Positions 9,001 through 15,966 of a stretch of DNA of 27,996 nt are shown here, one piece after another. The notes under the pieces are model-generated. The model was not told the DNA's origin and ran no database searches. It saw nothing but the letters and a program-made list of their open reading frames with translations. Each line of letters begins with the position of its first letter. Position 1 is the stretch's first letter. This stretch comes from a virus: positions 1 to 27,996 of IMG/VR virus record IMGVR_UViG_3300028384_000906; one strand, given 5' to 3'. The translations under genes were made by a program, and so were the position numbers.

Positions 9001-9151
9001 CGTACATCTTCATCAATAAAAGTTGAAATTGTATAAGATGGCGCAGCAACCGTATCTGTTGGTCAAGCCAGTGGTTGGGGTGCTTTTCATACGCCTTTGT
9101 CTTACGCTCAAGAATTTCATAGAATTCTTCTAAATCGGTCTCGTTAAGCAT
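8960..9151 (-). CDS. Small helical protein of unknown function
   Basis: The 63-residue frame has a good Shine-Dalgarno (GGGAG about 8 bases before ATG), overlaps the methyltransferase stop by 22 bp and runs 41 bp into the polymerase gene. The protein is charged and predicted helical, with a hydrophobic stretch IQFQLLLMKM at 41-50. I recognise no family. Its place in the overlapping chain is the main support; it could influence polymerase translation by coupling. Confidence 0.55.
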   Translation of the reverse strand: MLNETDLEEFYEILERKTKAYEKHPNHWLDQQIRLLRHLIQFQLLLMKMYDVPNKPDGNDRTR

Positions 9152-9672
9152 GAGGATCTCCCATAAAACTTGGTTGGGTTAGGATCTTCCTGCCTATCGA
9201 ATAAGTACCAGCATGAGTTGTCTTTGCCGTGTACGTTGTCGAACCATTTTACTCTGCCGATGCTTACTATTTTACGCAGCAAGGGAAGGTAGGGTTCTGA
9301 TTGTTTTGTGTGCATCCAATCCGCATCAAACAATAGCCATGTAGGCTTTAAGGAACTAAAATGTTCGATCATTGGATGTAGGATACTGCGTTGCCACGGT
9401 GGATTTGTAATTATGAAATCTGCATCATTCATATCCTGAGCAGTTAGAGATAAAGCATCTGCCTGTTTGATGAACCCGGCTAAAGGTAATACATCATACG
9501 CAGCCACGCACTCTAGTACCTCAGAAAGATGGTCCACTAAGGCACCTTGCCCAGCGCAGGGTTCGCAGTATGTCTGTACGTCAGATAAGAACGGTATCAG
9601 TGGAGCTACTGCATGAGCAGGGGTTTGATAGAAGTCACGCTCTATACGTTTAAAATCAGATCTCTTTCCCAT
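9130..9672 (-). CDS. Phage DNA methyltransferase, adenine-N6 type
   Basis: The 180-residue protein has RDFYQTPAHAV at 12-22, an S-adenosylmethionine-binding motif I (CEPCAGQGAL, 36-45) and the catalytic NPPW motif at 90-93. This order and the NPPW tetrad are typical of exocyclic-amino methyltransferases, mostly adenine-N6. There is no room for a large target-recognition domain, so its site cannot be deduced. No partner restriction enzyme is adjacent, so it looks like an orphan protective or regulatory enzyme. Its ATG overlaps the helicase stop by one base. Confidence 0.82.
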   Translation of the reverse strand: MGKRSDFKRIERDFYQTPAHAVAPLIPFLSDVQTYCEPCAGQGALVDHLSEVLECVAAYDVLPLAGFIKQADALSLTAQDMNDADFIITNPPWQRSILHPMIEHFSSLKPTWLLFDADWMHTKQSEPYLPLLRKIVSIGRVKWFDNVHGKDNSCWYLFDRQEDPNPTKFYGRSSCLTRPI

Positions 9673-10886
9673 TAGTCCACATACCTCGATATCTCAGGCT
9701 GGATCTGACAAGTAACCGTACCGTGCCATCCAGAAATTTTATTCTTAGAAACTGTGATGAAGCGCATGTTGTCGTCTTCTTCGAGGTCTTGCTTACCAAT
9801 ACCTAGGATAAGATCTGCCTCGGCTGCCTTACCGATCTTAGACCCTTCCATCATGGTGTAGGTAATACGAGTGCGCCCATCAGCTTCGGCGCTTGCTTGG
9901 CTAATGCCAAAGATCGCACAGTTATGCTTTTTAGCTAGCTCTCGAGTGCGCCGATAAATCTCTCTTAGACGCTCATGGCTTGCATTAAAATTTCCATTGA
10001 TCATCACCTTGTCTAGCTGATCGATGAAAACAATATCGGGAGCTTTGCGCGCAATATATCGATCAATCATATCCAGATCGAAGTCTTGTGTATCCTTGAA
10101 GGTAATAAGCCCCCGGGCTCTAGCCTTATATAAAACCTTAGCTTTCTCACTATCCTCGAAAACCTCTTCTTTGGTAAGGCCACTGGCTGCGCTATATGCA
10201 CGTACAACAGTACGCTTTGTAGCTTCCTCATTACCTAGAATAGATACCTTAAATCCTTGGTCTACGAACCCACCTGGACTCAGACAAAGGCTTACGCAAA
10301 AAGCTGTTTTACCCGTATTAGGTGTAGCGAATATAATGCCGAATTCTGTGCGGTTGATACCTACAACATGTCTCGCTAGCTGTTCGATGTTAAACCGTGC
10401 TCTAGCACTATCATCAAGTTCAGCTTTTAGCTCATCGATATCCTGTGATGTATCTGGCCCAAACTCATCCTCATCAAACCCATCAGAGTAGCGTTCAACG
10501 AGATCCACCACCCGCTGCAGGGCGAGGGGATTACCTTCATTAATCTCTAGACCAAGAGTAGCAATACGTTTGCCTACATCTCTCATCCAAAGCTTAGAGA
10601 TAATGTCTGATGCAACATCGTCGCTAAAGTCCGGTTCTGATTCTACGATGGTGATCAGGTCTTTTACGTCTTCCTTCTCAGCTTTTGTTGCAACCGGGTT
10701 TTCTATTTCCCAGATCTTCAAAAGTTCATGAGAGGTAAGATCATGTTCAAATCTATCGTGCGCTGATTCTAGTACAGTGTAGAGGGATCTGATCTCATCA
10801 GCGAAAAGCTTCTGGTTCAGTCTCTGTTTATTCTGCTCAAAGAATTCATGCTTTAGTAACGATTTTAGTATCGATGTATCTAGCAT
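9672..10886 (-). CDS. DnaB-like replicative DNA helicase
   Basis: Counting from the ATG at 10886 the protein has 404 residues. It carries a RecA-type motor: Walker A ATPNTGKT at 187-194, Walker B DIVFIDQ at 284-290, then a sensor segment ISQASAEADGRTR and EGSKIGKAAEADLIL. The helical N-terminal part would contact primase or form the ring. The frame is open further upstream to 11045, but that stretch crosses a terminator and the neighbouring gene. The 10886 start has AGGATACAGGG just upstream and is chosen for that reason. The start codon sits inside a perfect inverted repeat described separately. Confidence 0.9.
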   Translation of the reverse strand: MLDTSILKSLLKHEFFEQNKQRLNQKLFADEIRSLYTVLESAHDRFEHDLTSHELLKIWEIENPVATKAEKEDVKDLITIVESEPDFSDDVASDIISKLWMRDVGKRIATLGLEINEGNPLALQRVVDLVERYSDGFDEDEFGPDTSQDIDELKAELDDSARARFNIEQLARHVVGINRTEFGIIFATPNTGKTAFCVSLCLSPGGFVDQGFKVSILGNEEATKRTVVRAYSAASGLTKEEVFEDSEKAKVLYKARARGLITFKDTQDFDLDMIDRYIARKAPDIVFIDQLDKVMINGNFNASHERLREIYRRTRELAKKHNCAIFGISQASAEADGRTRITYTMMEGSKIGKAAEADLILGIGKQDLEEDDNMRFITVSKNKISGWHGTVTCQIQPEISRYVD

Positions 10887-10920
10887 GTTACCCTGTATCC
10901 TCATTTTGTTAGGGTAACAT
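10885..10920 (-). promoter_or_regulatory. Perfect 10-bp inverted repeat covering the helicase start
   Basis: ATGTTACCCT (10885-10894) and AGGGTAACAT (10911-10920) are exact reverse complements 16 bases apart. In the helicase mRNA the right half of the stem contains the AGGG of the ribosome-binding site and the AT of the start codon, so a folded leader would hide the start. As DNA it could equally be an operator. Confidence 0.6.
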
Positions 10921-10938
10921 AAATACCATAGCATACAC

Positions 10939-10971
10939 AAAAAATAAACCCCAAACTTTTCAGCTTGGGGT
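10939..10971 (-). terminator. Leftward intrinsic terminator upstream of helicase
   Basis: On the minus strand ACCCCAAGC-TGAAAA-GTTTGGGGT forms a 9-bp stem with one G-U pair, followed by TTATTTTTT. It lies 6 bp after the 68-aa gene and ends the ThyX-primase unit. Confidence 0.78.
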
Positions 10972-10977
10972 CTAAAT

Positions 10978-11184
10978 TTAAGAAGTTCTGATTTTGAGCT
11001 TCTTGAGGTCTGGCTTACCTTCGCCGCGCCTCTCTTTGATATCACATTGATAGTAGGTAACTCTACTGTTACCCCGGACTAGATTGTTCATTGCTTCCTC
11101 TAGTCGTCTTTGCTCTTCGGCAGCATCCATGAATCCGTTAGGTAGTTCATAGTCTACGAGAATGAGCCCTCTCGCTTTTAACAT
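10978..11184 (-). CDS. Small conserved-looking phage protein; relative of the gene at 19405
   Basis: The 68-residue protein starts with RGLILVDY, then a helix with LEEAMNNLV, a strand, and ends KERRGEGKPDLKKLKIR. AAGGA lies about 9 bases before the ATG. Function is unknown. It resembles the protein at 19405-19623 in the same order of elements (RG-hydrophobic strand-VD, a gap with GF/SF, a LE-helix-LV, K-R-x-G), which suggests two divergent members of one family in this genome. It is the last gene before a strong terminator. Confidence 0.72.
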   Translation of the reverse strand: MLKARGLILVDYELPNGFMDAAEEQRRLEEAMNNLVRGNSRVTYYQCDIKERRGEGKPDLKKLKIRTS

Positions 11185-11435
11185 TTTATACCATTCCTTT
11201 TACTTTAACGTCTGTATTGGTGGCTTAGACGGATATTTGTTAACGCAGCAGATCGACTGCAGTATGATTCAGTCTCCTAATGTAATTAATGGGGGGCCGC
11301 TAGGTGGATTCTGTAATGAGGCCATATAAATCATCATATTCACAGGACGCTCTGCCGCATTTGTGCGGGAACGTCTACGATTAATTCTGGCGCCGTTTCC
11401 ACCATACAATATAAACGCCCAAGTAAAGACGCTAT
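11185..11435. other. Gap between primase and the 68-aa gene
   Basis: No convincing gene fills this stretch; see the weak ORF at 11269-11475. TAATGTAA occurs at 11278-11285, a sequence also found upstream of the integrase and of the DUF932 gene. No clear promoter or terminator was seen. Confidence 0.4.
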
Positions 11436-11475
11436 TTATTGTAGTATATTCTGTATCTGTTCGCCAGTAAGCCAT
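11269..11475 (-). CDS. Doubtful 68-aa ORF
   Basis: This frame overlaps the end of the primase gene by 40 bp and otherwise occupies an empty stretch. It starts with ATG, but only a weak GAAG precedes it. The composition (many Asn, Arg and Pro, with scattered Tyr and Trp) matches no family I know. It may be a real small gene coupled to primase, or chance. Confidence 0.25.
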   Translation of the reverse strand: MAYWRTDTEYTTINSVFTWAFILYGGNGARINRRRSRTNAAERPVNMMIYMASLQNPPSGPPLITLGD

Positions 11476-12212
11476 TTTAAATCTTCTTCTAGAAATACCA
11501 CCCGGGTATTTACTCTTCCTTGTAACTTGCTCTGCAGGTGCAAAGACTTTTTTCGTGCGTCCTTATCTAAGGCAATAATGACATTAGTAAAGGACATTAA
11601 CTGTCTCTTTTGTAATACACTTAGCACAGTACCTAATAAAGCACAACCCATGTAGTTAGTATGTACTGCAATTGCACAAGCAGAGGGAATATCTTCAACG
11701 ACAACAGCGGTATTTCCGCTACCTACCTTAACAAGTCCTTCTATTGATCCGTATTGCTTCCATTTGGGTATCTGTCCGACTATAGAACGCCCTACAGCGC
11801 CTTTTTCGTCGTTGGAGAAGAACAAAACTCGATTTTCTGAAGGGGAGTACCTGACCGTAATCAAACCCTCTTCATACGCCGTTATAGCGTTATTGTCTTC
11901 GAGGTATTTTATGGCTGCAGGGTAGTTAGATGGCTCTCCTAAAATATTAGGGAGAGGTAGCAGTTTCTTAGTTGGGCCACCTTCAATACTATTTAATCTC
12001 TTTAAGATGGTTGTCGAACTCATTCCTACATCTTGGGATCCTCGAACCCCGCAACTAACCTTAAAGCAGTGCCACAGTTTCTTTCCGTTTCTAAGCGCTA
12101 TACCAAATGTCTTACGCCCACCACAAAACGGACAATTCATATTATATCCCTGTCCTTCTTTGACCGGGATCTTATCAACGATCTCTAACTGTTCCCTATA
12201 CCCGTACATCAT
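11436..12212 (-). CDS. DnaG-like primase (zinc finger plus TOPRIM)
   Basis: The 258-residue protein has a zinc-binding head CPFCG at 27-31 with Cys49 and Cys54 (HCFKVSC), then a compact TOPRIM-like region with VVVEDIPSACA (glutamate motif) and VIIALDKDA (D-x-D motif). It probably makes RNA primers for the family-A polymerase and works with the separately encoded helicase; in T7 the two activities are fused. It is shorter than cellular DnaG and lacks the helicase-binding C-terminal domain. Two adjacent ATG codons are possible starts. Confidence 0.85.
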   Translation of the reverse strand: MMYGYREQLEIVDKIPVKEGQGYNMNCPFCGGRKTFGIALRNGKKLWHCFKVSCGVRGSQDVGMSSTTILKRLNSIEGGPTKKLLPLPNILGEPSNYPAAIKYLEDNNAITAYEEGLITVRYSPSENRVLFFSNDEKGAVGRSIVGQIPKWKQYGSIEGLVKVGSGNTAVVVEDIPSACAIAVHTNYMGCALLGTVLSVLQKRQLMSFTNVIIALDKDARKKSLHLQSKLQGRVNTRVVFLEEDLKWLTGEQIQNILQ

Positions 12213-12213
12213 C

Positions 12214-12432
12214 TTAGTACTTCACTTCTTTAACACCGTGCTTTTTAATATCCTCTAGGGCGGTGTTTAATATCCATAGAACATCTTTTTCACTATCGCC
12301 TAGTAAGGCAATGGGCGTGATGGTCCATGTCTCATCCATCTCTTCTGTAGCTGGATAGTATTCATGAACCCCGTAGGTAATCTCACCCTTGGGGTACACA
12401 TGCTTAATTAGCTGATAGTGCCATGTGTTCAT
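12214..12432 (-). CDS. Small phage protein of unknown function
   Basis: The 72-residue protein (MNTWHYQLIKH, YGVHEYY, TWTITPIAL, then a helix) looks like a small alpha/beta phage protein of a kind often seen near replication genes, but I cannot name it. It overlaps the oxygenase-like gene by 4 bp (ATGA) and ends 1 bp before the primase start, so it is firmly part of the operon. Confidence 0.72.
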   Translation of the reverse strand: MNTWHYQLIKHVYPKGEITYGVHEYYPATEEMDETWTITPIALLGDSEKDVLWILNTALEDIKKHGVKEVKY

Positions 12433-12971
12433 GATACCGCATCCCCGAGTAGCTCAATTACCTCATCGAACTTGAGAGTGGTATTAATACAAAGCGCCTC
12501 GCGTTCTTGTGAGGATCCAGAGTGTACACTATGTAACTCTGCCACGTTTAGAATATATGCATCACCATCCTCGGCAATAAAGCTTTCTAGGTTGTCTACC
12601 TCATGGAACTGGCAGACGTAGCCGCTATCTTGGTTAGGTAGGCGGTGTTTGGTGGCACCTTCCTTAGCCTTGTGGAATGTGGTCGTGTAGCCGCCTGTCT
12701 TTGTATAGATATTGATCACAGTATTTATTCCGTTATCCACATGAGGCGGTACTTCATGGTTAATAGACATGAACTGGACGCTAAAACTATCTTTAGGTAA
12801 TTTAGCTAAAAGGTCTTCGATAGACGAGGTTTCTACTTCGGCATTATTATAGGCAATACCCATAAATTGACCTTCGTTCATGACACCGAAGCGAACATGC
12901 AGATCCTTGCCTTGCTTAGCGTCTAAGCCTTTGTATGATTTCTTAAGTTTTCTAAACATATTATTCCTCAT
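12429..12971 (-). CDS. 2OG-Fe(II) oxygenase-like (cupin-fold) protein
   Basis: The 180-residue protein has a double-stranded beta-helix pattern with a candidate iron triad: PPHVDNG gives His77 and Asp79, and ELHSVHSG supplies a distal His147 or His150, followed by Arg157, which could hold 2-oxoglutarate. Such phage enzymes hydroxylate proteins or bases; the substrate is unknown. It overlaps ThyX by 11 bp. The next methionine (residue 5) is an alternative start. It could also be a non-enzymatic cupin, so the function is inference from motif. Confidence 0.62.
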   Translation of the reverse strand: MRNNMFRKLKKSYKGLDAKQGKDLHVRFGVMNEGQFMGIAYNNAEVETSSIEDLLAKLPKDSFSVQFMSINHEVPPHVDNGINTVINIYTKTGGYTTTFHKAKEGATKHRLPNQDSGYVCQFHEVDNLESFIAEDGDAYILNVAELHSVHSGSSQEREALCINTTLKFDEVIELLGDAVS

Positions 12972-13623
12972 TCGCGCGCAAAGCTTCCCAAGAAACTGGA
13001 AAAAACGTGCTCATAGATTTACTGATTAGGTTGGCTACAATCTGTGTCTCGAACTGTGTGTCCGGCTTGCAGCGCAAGTTACACATATCTGCAAATGCAT
13101 CTAAGCTTCCGCTCCAGTACCACTCAGTGAGCATCGATTGGGGCAAAATCCCTCTAGCTTGCTCAGGGCAGACTCCCTCGGCTAGCTGTTGCTTATACAA
13201 GCCGAGCATGACGTTGTTGTGATATACAATATTGGCGTTTGTACTTACTTCGCCCTCAGATCCTTGCTTCTTATCCGCGCTGCGCCCACGCCAGACCTCG
13301 GGAACATAAAACTCAGGATCATCATCGACATAACGTCTAGAGATTTCATTCCAGCGCAGAAACTTATGCTTCACTAATTGCCGTGCAACATAGACAGGGG
13401 CTTTAACATGGAAAGATGCAAACGCATGACCAAAGGGACTGATGTGTTTATGCTTAGCGAGATACTTGATCAGCTTTGCATCCTTAAACTGGAGTACCTT
13501 TGGCTCACCATTATGCACCCTAGGCATCCACTCAGACTGTTTACCAAAGCTTACCCGGGCTGCATTAACTACAGATAGGTCGCTACCCATGTGATCGATA
13601 TATGTTACTTCGATGTTTGACAT
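12961..13623 (-). CDS. thyX: Flavin-dependent thymidylate synthase ThyX
   Basis: It methylates dUMP to dTMP using FAD, NADPH and methylenetetrahydrofolate. In the 220-residue protein the ThyX signature reads RQLVKHKFLRWNEISRRY at 81-98, a lysine variant of the usual RHR(x)7S motif seen in other phage ThyX proteins. HKHISPFGHA at 58-67 is the other conserved segment. GAGG lies 6 bases before the ATG. It is the first gene of the leftward replication run, just right of which lies the attP candidate, and it feeds the same dNTP pool as the class II reductase at the other end. Confidence 0.93.
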   Translation of the reverse strand: MSNIEVTYIDHMGSDLSVVNAARVSFGKQSEWMPRVHNGEPKVLQFKDAKLIKYLAKHKHISPFGHAFASFHVKAPVYVARQLVKHKFLRWNEISRRYVDDDPEFYVPEVWRGRSADKKQGSEGEVSTNANIVYHNNVMLGLYKQQLAEGVCPEQARGILPQSMLTEWYWSGSLDAFADMCNLRCKPDTQFETQIVANLISKSMSTFFPVSWEALRANEE

Positions 13624-13941
13624 CTATTCCTCAATTAACCGAGATAATAAACATACCTTAACAGATGTAGTAGTTATGGGGTAGTTAAAAAACAGCAAAA
13701 TAAACTATTGAAAATTATAGAGTACTCTGACCCTGAAGGTCGTAGGTTCAAATCCTACTCCCGCAACCAAACTACTGATTTTACTGTATTTTATTGTGTT
13801 TATTTATCTCAGTTCTATTCTTTTCTATGATTTTCTATCTTTATTTATCTTGTGGTATCGATATTACCCTAGATAAGTTAAAAAGGTGGCTCTTGTCCTT
13901 CGAACTCAGGCTTCCATGCGACATGATTACGAAGATCTGGT
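13624..13941. other. Non-coding attachment region
   Basis: This 318-bp stretch between thyX and the integrase-side genes is A+T-rich and holds the tRNA-like core (13732-13769). To its right are short direct repeats that could be integrase arm sites: TTTATTTATCT at 13799-13809 and 13840-13850, and TTTTCTAT at 13821-13828 and 13831-13838. No gene is supported here. Confidence 0.6.
13732..13769 (+). other. attP: attP core candidate: 3' half of an initiator-tRNA-like gene
   Basis: The sequence has a perfect T-arm (GTAGG, loop TTCAAAT, CCTAC at 13742-13758), then the acceptor strand TCCCGCA, discriminator A and CCA. The preceding CCTGAAGGTC fits the anticodon-stem and variable region of alphaproteobacterial tRNA-fMet, and the A before the discriminator fits the unpaired 1:72 position of initiator tRNAs. 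There is no 5' half, so this is not a tRNA gene. Phages that integrate into tRNA genes carry exactly such a 3' half in attP, and the integrase lies 0.6 kb away. Confidence 0.8.
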
Positions 13942-14142
13942 TTAGGTTCCGTCTTTGGTTTTATTTCCTGAACGCCCATCATATCTAATAACATTGATAG
14001 CTGTTGTGGGATCTGCTTTTCGTAACTCATCTCTCTCTGCCTGTATTAAATCAATCAATCGTTCAACAAATGTATATGGCTGCTTACCAAACATTCTGTA
14101 AAACTCTGCTTCGAAATTTCGACGCGCCTCGTTTATGTCCAT
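13942..14142 (-). CDS. Small helical protein of unknown function
   Basis: The 66-residue, highly charged protein (MDINEARRNFEAEFYRMF, LIDLIQAERDELRKAD) is mostly helical. It overlaps the next upstream gene by 10 bp and is the last gene of the integrase unit, directly beside the attP candidate. An excisionase or regulator would fit the place, but no DNA-binding motif is clear. Confidence 0.55.
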   Translation of the reverse strand: MDINEARRNFEAEFYRMFGKQPYTFVERLIDLIQAERDELRKADPTTAINVIRYDGRSGNKTKDGT

Positions 14143-14336
14143 CTCTTAACCTCAAACTGCTTTAGGGTATTTGTTAGTTCCATCATTGTGTGGACTTTCT
14201 TTTGCGATACGAGGCTACCAGCTTTGTATAAGGATGCTGTTATGTATCCCTCTTCGCCCGGGGGCTGTGCTAACTTAAGCACAACCTCACCGTCTTCTAG
14301 TGTTAGGATGATTGGATTCAATTCCATTATGACCAC
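14133..14336 (-). CDS. Small beta-rich protein of unknown function
   Basis: The 67-residue protein (LNPIILTLEDGEVVLKL, GYITASLYKAG, then a helix) looks like a small beta-sheet plus helix fold. It overlaps the integrase stop by 10 bp and the following gene by 10 bp, so it is cotranslated with them. The methionine at residue 4 is an alternative start. No family recognised. Confidence 0.55.
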   Translation of the reverse strand: MVIMELNPIILTLEDGEVVLKLAQPPGEEGYITASLYKAGSLVSQKKVHTMMELTNTLKQFEVKRWT

Positions 14337-15406
14337 GCTTTCATGATAGCGCTCTGTGCCATCTCTTTAGACCGCTTAACATAAACAGATACCACCTCTC
14401 GAGACTTATGCCCGGTAACTGACATAAGCTCATCCTCAGTGCAGTTATTGTTAGCTAGGCGCGTTGTACCTGTGCGGCGTAGGTCGCCCATCCGTAACTC
14501 TTTAGGCAACCCAGCTTCCGCACGTACCTTACGAGCTAGCTTAGCATACCACCAGCGATCATAAGGCTTATTGTTTAGCTCACAGATAAGGATCGTACCG
14601 TCCTTGCTTGGATGATACTGGTCTAGGCGCGCAGCTAAAGGCGGTGCAATAGGTACAATGACCTCAGTACCTGTCTTCTCTTGCTTGAATATAAACATAC
14701 CATCTTTGTATTTATCCCAAGTAAGCTGGCGTATATCGCCGGGACGCTGGCACATCTGATAGCACATCAATGCCATAGTACCCAGTGAGTGGTAGCCCAT
14801 CTCATCACACTTATCGATAAATGTTTTTACCTGCGCGTCAGTCCATATGACTTCCCGCGGGGCTACGCTCTTAATGCGAGGATCTTTAAAGGGGTTGTGC
14901 TTCACCTTCTGGTTACGCATTCCTACTGACCATACTAGGCGCAATACTTTGATTGTGTGCAGAGCTCGATGGTGGCTCTTCTGCTCACGCATTAGATGGA
15001 TGATATCCTTAACATGGCCTCGATCAACGCGGCTTGTGTCCAGATCACCAAAGCTCATGTTATAGCCCGGTAGCACTAGGTTTAAGGCACCCTCGATCAA
15101 CATACGATAAGATCGTTTACTGTTGTCTTTTAGGTTGTAAAATTCTTCTGAGCCTATGTAGTAATCTACAAGACCCTTAACTGTGGTTTTAAGCAGGGTC
15201 TTCTTGTGCTTCGATAAGGCTTTGTGCCGGGCATACTTAGCCTGTACCTCTAAGCTGTACATCCTAGCCTCTTCGAGAGTGTACAGAGGCTTGCTGATTA
15301 GCTCTGGTATATCCGACTGTATATACAGGGGTACTTCGATGTAGAATGTACGTGTGCCATCTTTGTTTGGCTTTCCGTTTTGGTTCTTAAGATATTTTAT
15401 AGTCAT
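14327..15406 (-). CDS. int: Tyrosine recombinase, phage integrase
   Basis: It catalyses site-specific insertion and, with a helper, excision of the phage. In the 359-residue protein the C-terminal catalytic domain shows Arg221 (CQRPGDIRQL), Lys244 in the beta-hairpin, GDLR at 307-310 (Arg310), His333 (TGHKS) and the nucleophile Tyr342 (VSVYVK). The usual His of the HxxR box is Gly307 here, a tolerated variation in some phage integrases. Residues about 70-170 form the core-binding domain. Its leader carries the phage-wide CCTAACGGAG sequence 8 bases before the ATG, and an inverted ACATTA-type repeat lies 43-72 bp upstream. Confidence 0.93.
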   Translation of the reverse strand: MTIKYLKNQNGKPNKDGTRTFYIEVPLYIQSDIPELISKPLYTLEEARMYSLEVQAKYARHKALSKHKKTLLKTTVKGLVDYYIGSEEFYNLKDNSKRSYRMLIEGALNLVLPGYNMSFGDLDTSRVDRGHVKDIIHLMREQKSHHRALHTIKVLRLVWSVGMRNQKVKHNPFKDPRIKSVAPREVIWTDAQVKTFIDKCDEMGYHSLGTMALMCYQMCQRPGDIRQLTWDKYKDGMFIFKQEKTGTEVIVPIAPPLAARLDQYHPSKDGTILICELNNKPYDRWWYAKLARKVRAEAGLPKELRMGDLRRTGTTRLANNNCTEDELMSVTGHKSREVVSVYVKRSKEMAQSAIMKAWS

Positions 15407-15414
15407 GGTTAATA

Positions 15415-15424
15415 CTCCGTTAGG
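15415..15424 (-). promoter_or_regulatory. CCTAACGGAG leader copy, integrase
   Basis: An exact copy of the repeated ribosome-binding leader, with 8 bases between GGAG and the integrase ATG. It is the only minus-strand copy. Confidence 0.7.
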
Positions 15425-15448
15425 TATGAGTACAACCTAGATCAATAG

Positions 15449-15476
15449 TACATTAAAATCAACCTTTCTTAATGTA
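15449..15476. promoter_or_regulatory. Operator-like inverted repeat upstream of integrase
   Basis: TACATTAA (15449-15456) and TTAATGTA (15469-15476) are exact reverse complements 12 bp apart. The same ACATTA/TAATGT half-site recurs at 18310-18324 and 20028-20040, each time upstream of a gene. Probably a repressor or activator site; the protein is unknown. Confidence 0.55.
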
Positions 15477-15590
15477 ACTTTTATCTCTTTACAAAGTGAG
15501 CGACTCACAGTACCCTGCGAGGGCGTTTGCGCCCGAGCTTCCCCCCTAAGACTATATCTCGATTAATAATCATATCATATTAAGATAAAG

Positions 15591-15609
15591 AAAAACCCCC
15601 TTTCGGGGG
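15591..15609 (-). terminator. Leftward intrinsic terminator after the 75-aa gene
   Basis: On the minus strand CCCCC-GAAA-GGGGG is followed by TTTTTCTTT, a few bases after the stop at 15616. It insulates the integrase from the gene upstream. Confidence 0.8.
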
Positions 15610-15615
15610 CTCAGT

Positions 15616-15843
15616 TTATGCTGTTTTTACTAATTTAGGTTTAGAGTAACTTCGATAAAGGCTATCATCATCCATGACTGCTATTACAGTATCATCAGTA
15701 ATGGTATCATCATAAGACGATATTAATTTTGGGCCTACACGATCAATATTCACTACATCAGTGCCGGAATCTATTTGTTCTACAGCGTCCAACAAAGCGT
15801 TAGCCATTTCAATCGCCCGGGACTTGTTCATAAGTATCATCAT
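15616..15843 (-). CDS. Small acidic protein of unknown function
   Basis: The 75-residue protein has an amphipathic helix (SRAIEMANALLDAVEQI) followed by a beta-rich, Asp-rich half. AAGGAG stands about 9 bases before the first of two adjacent ATG codons. It has its own terminator and faces the rightward accessory cassette across the control region, the position where a lysis-lysogeny regulator often lies, but I see no helix-turn-helix. Confidence 0.65.
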   Translation of the reverse strand: MMILMNKSRAIEMANALLDAVEQIDSGTDVVNIDRVGPKLISSYDDTITDDTVIAVMDDDSLYRSYSKPKLVKTA

Positions 15844-15930
15844 GAGACCTTTCTCCTTGGCATTGTCTGGTAAGCACTATGGCGTAAAGGATTCCATATC
15901 AAAGGTCAACTCCTGCGCGTGACTTTTTTC

Positions 15931-15960
15931 TTGACTTACATTAGTAACTACCTTAATTAT
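15931..15960 (+). promoter_or_regulatory. Sigma70-like promoter
   Basis: TTGACT is followed after 18 bases by AATTAT (four of six to consensus). TTACATTAG, a half-site shared with other promoters here, begins inside the -35 and runs into the spacer. Predicted start is near 15967. Confidence 0.5.
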
Positions 15961-15966
15961 TGTAGT

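Noticed and set aside
10887-11045. Longer helicase start at 11045 or 10904
   Set aside because: The longer frame crosses the terminator at 10939-10971 and the 68-aa gene; ATG at 10904 has no ribosome site, while 10886 has one.
13715-13769. Complete tRNA gene
   Set aside because: Only the 3' half folds; no D-arm, anticodon arm or 5' acceptor strand precedes it, so it is called an attachment core.
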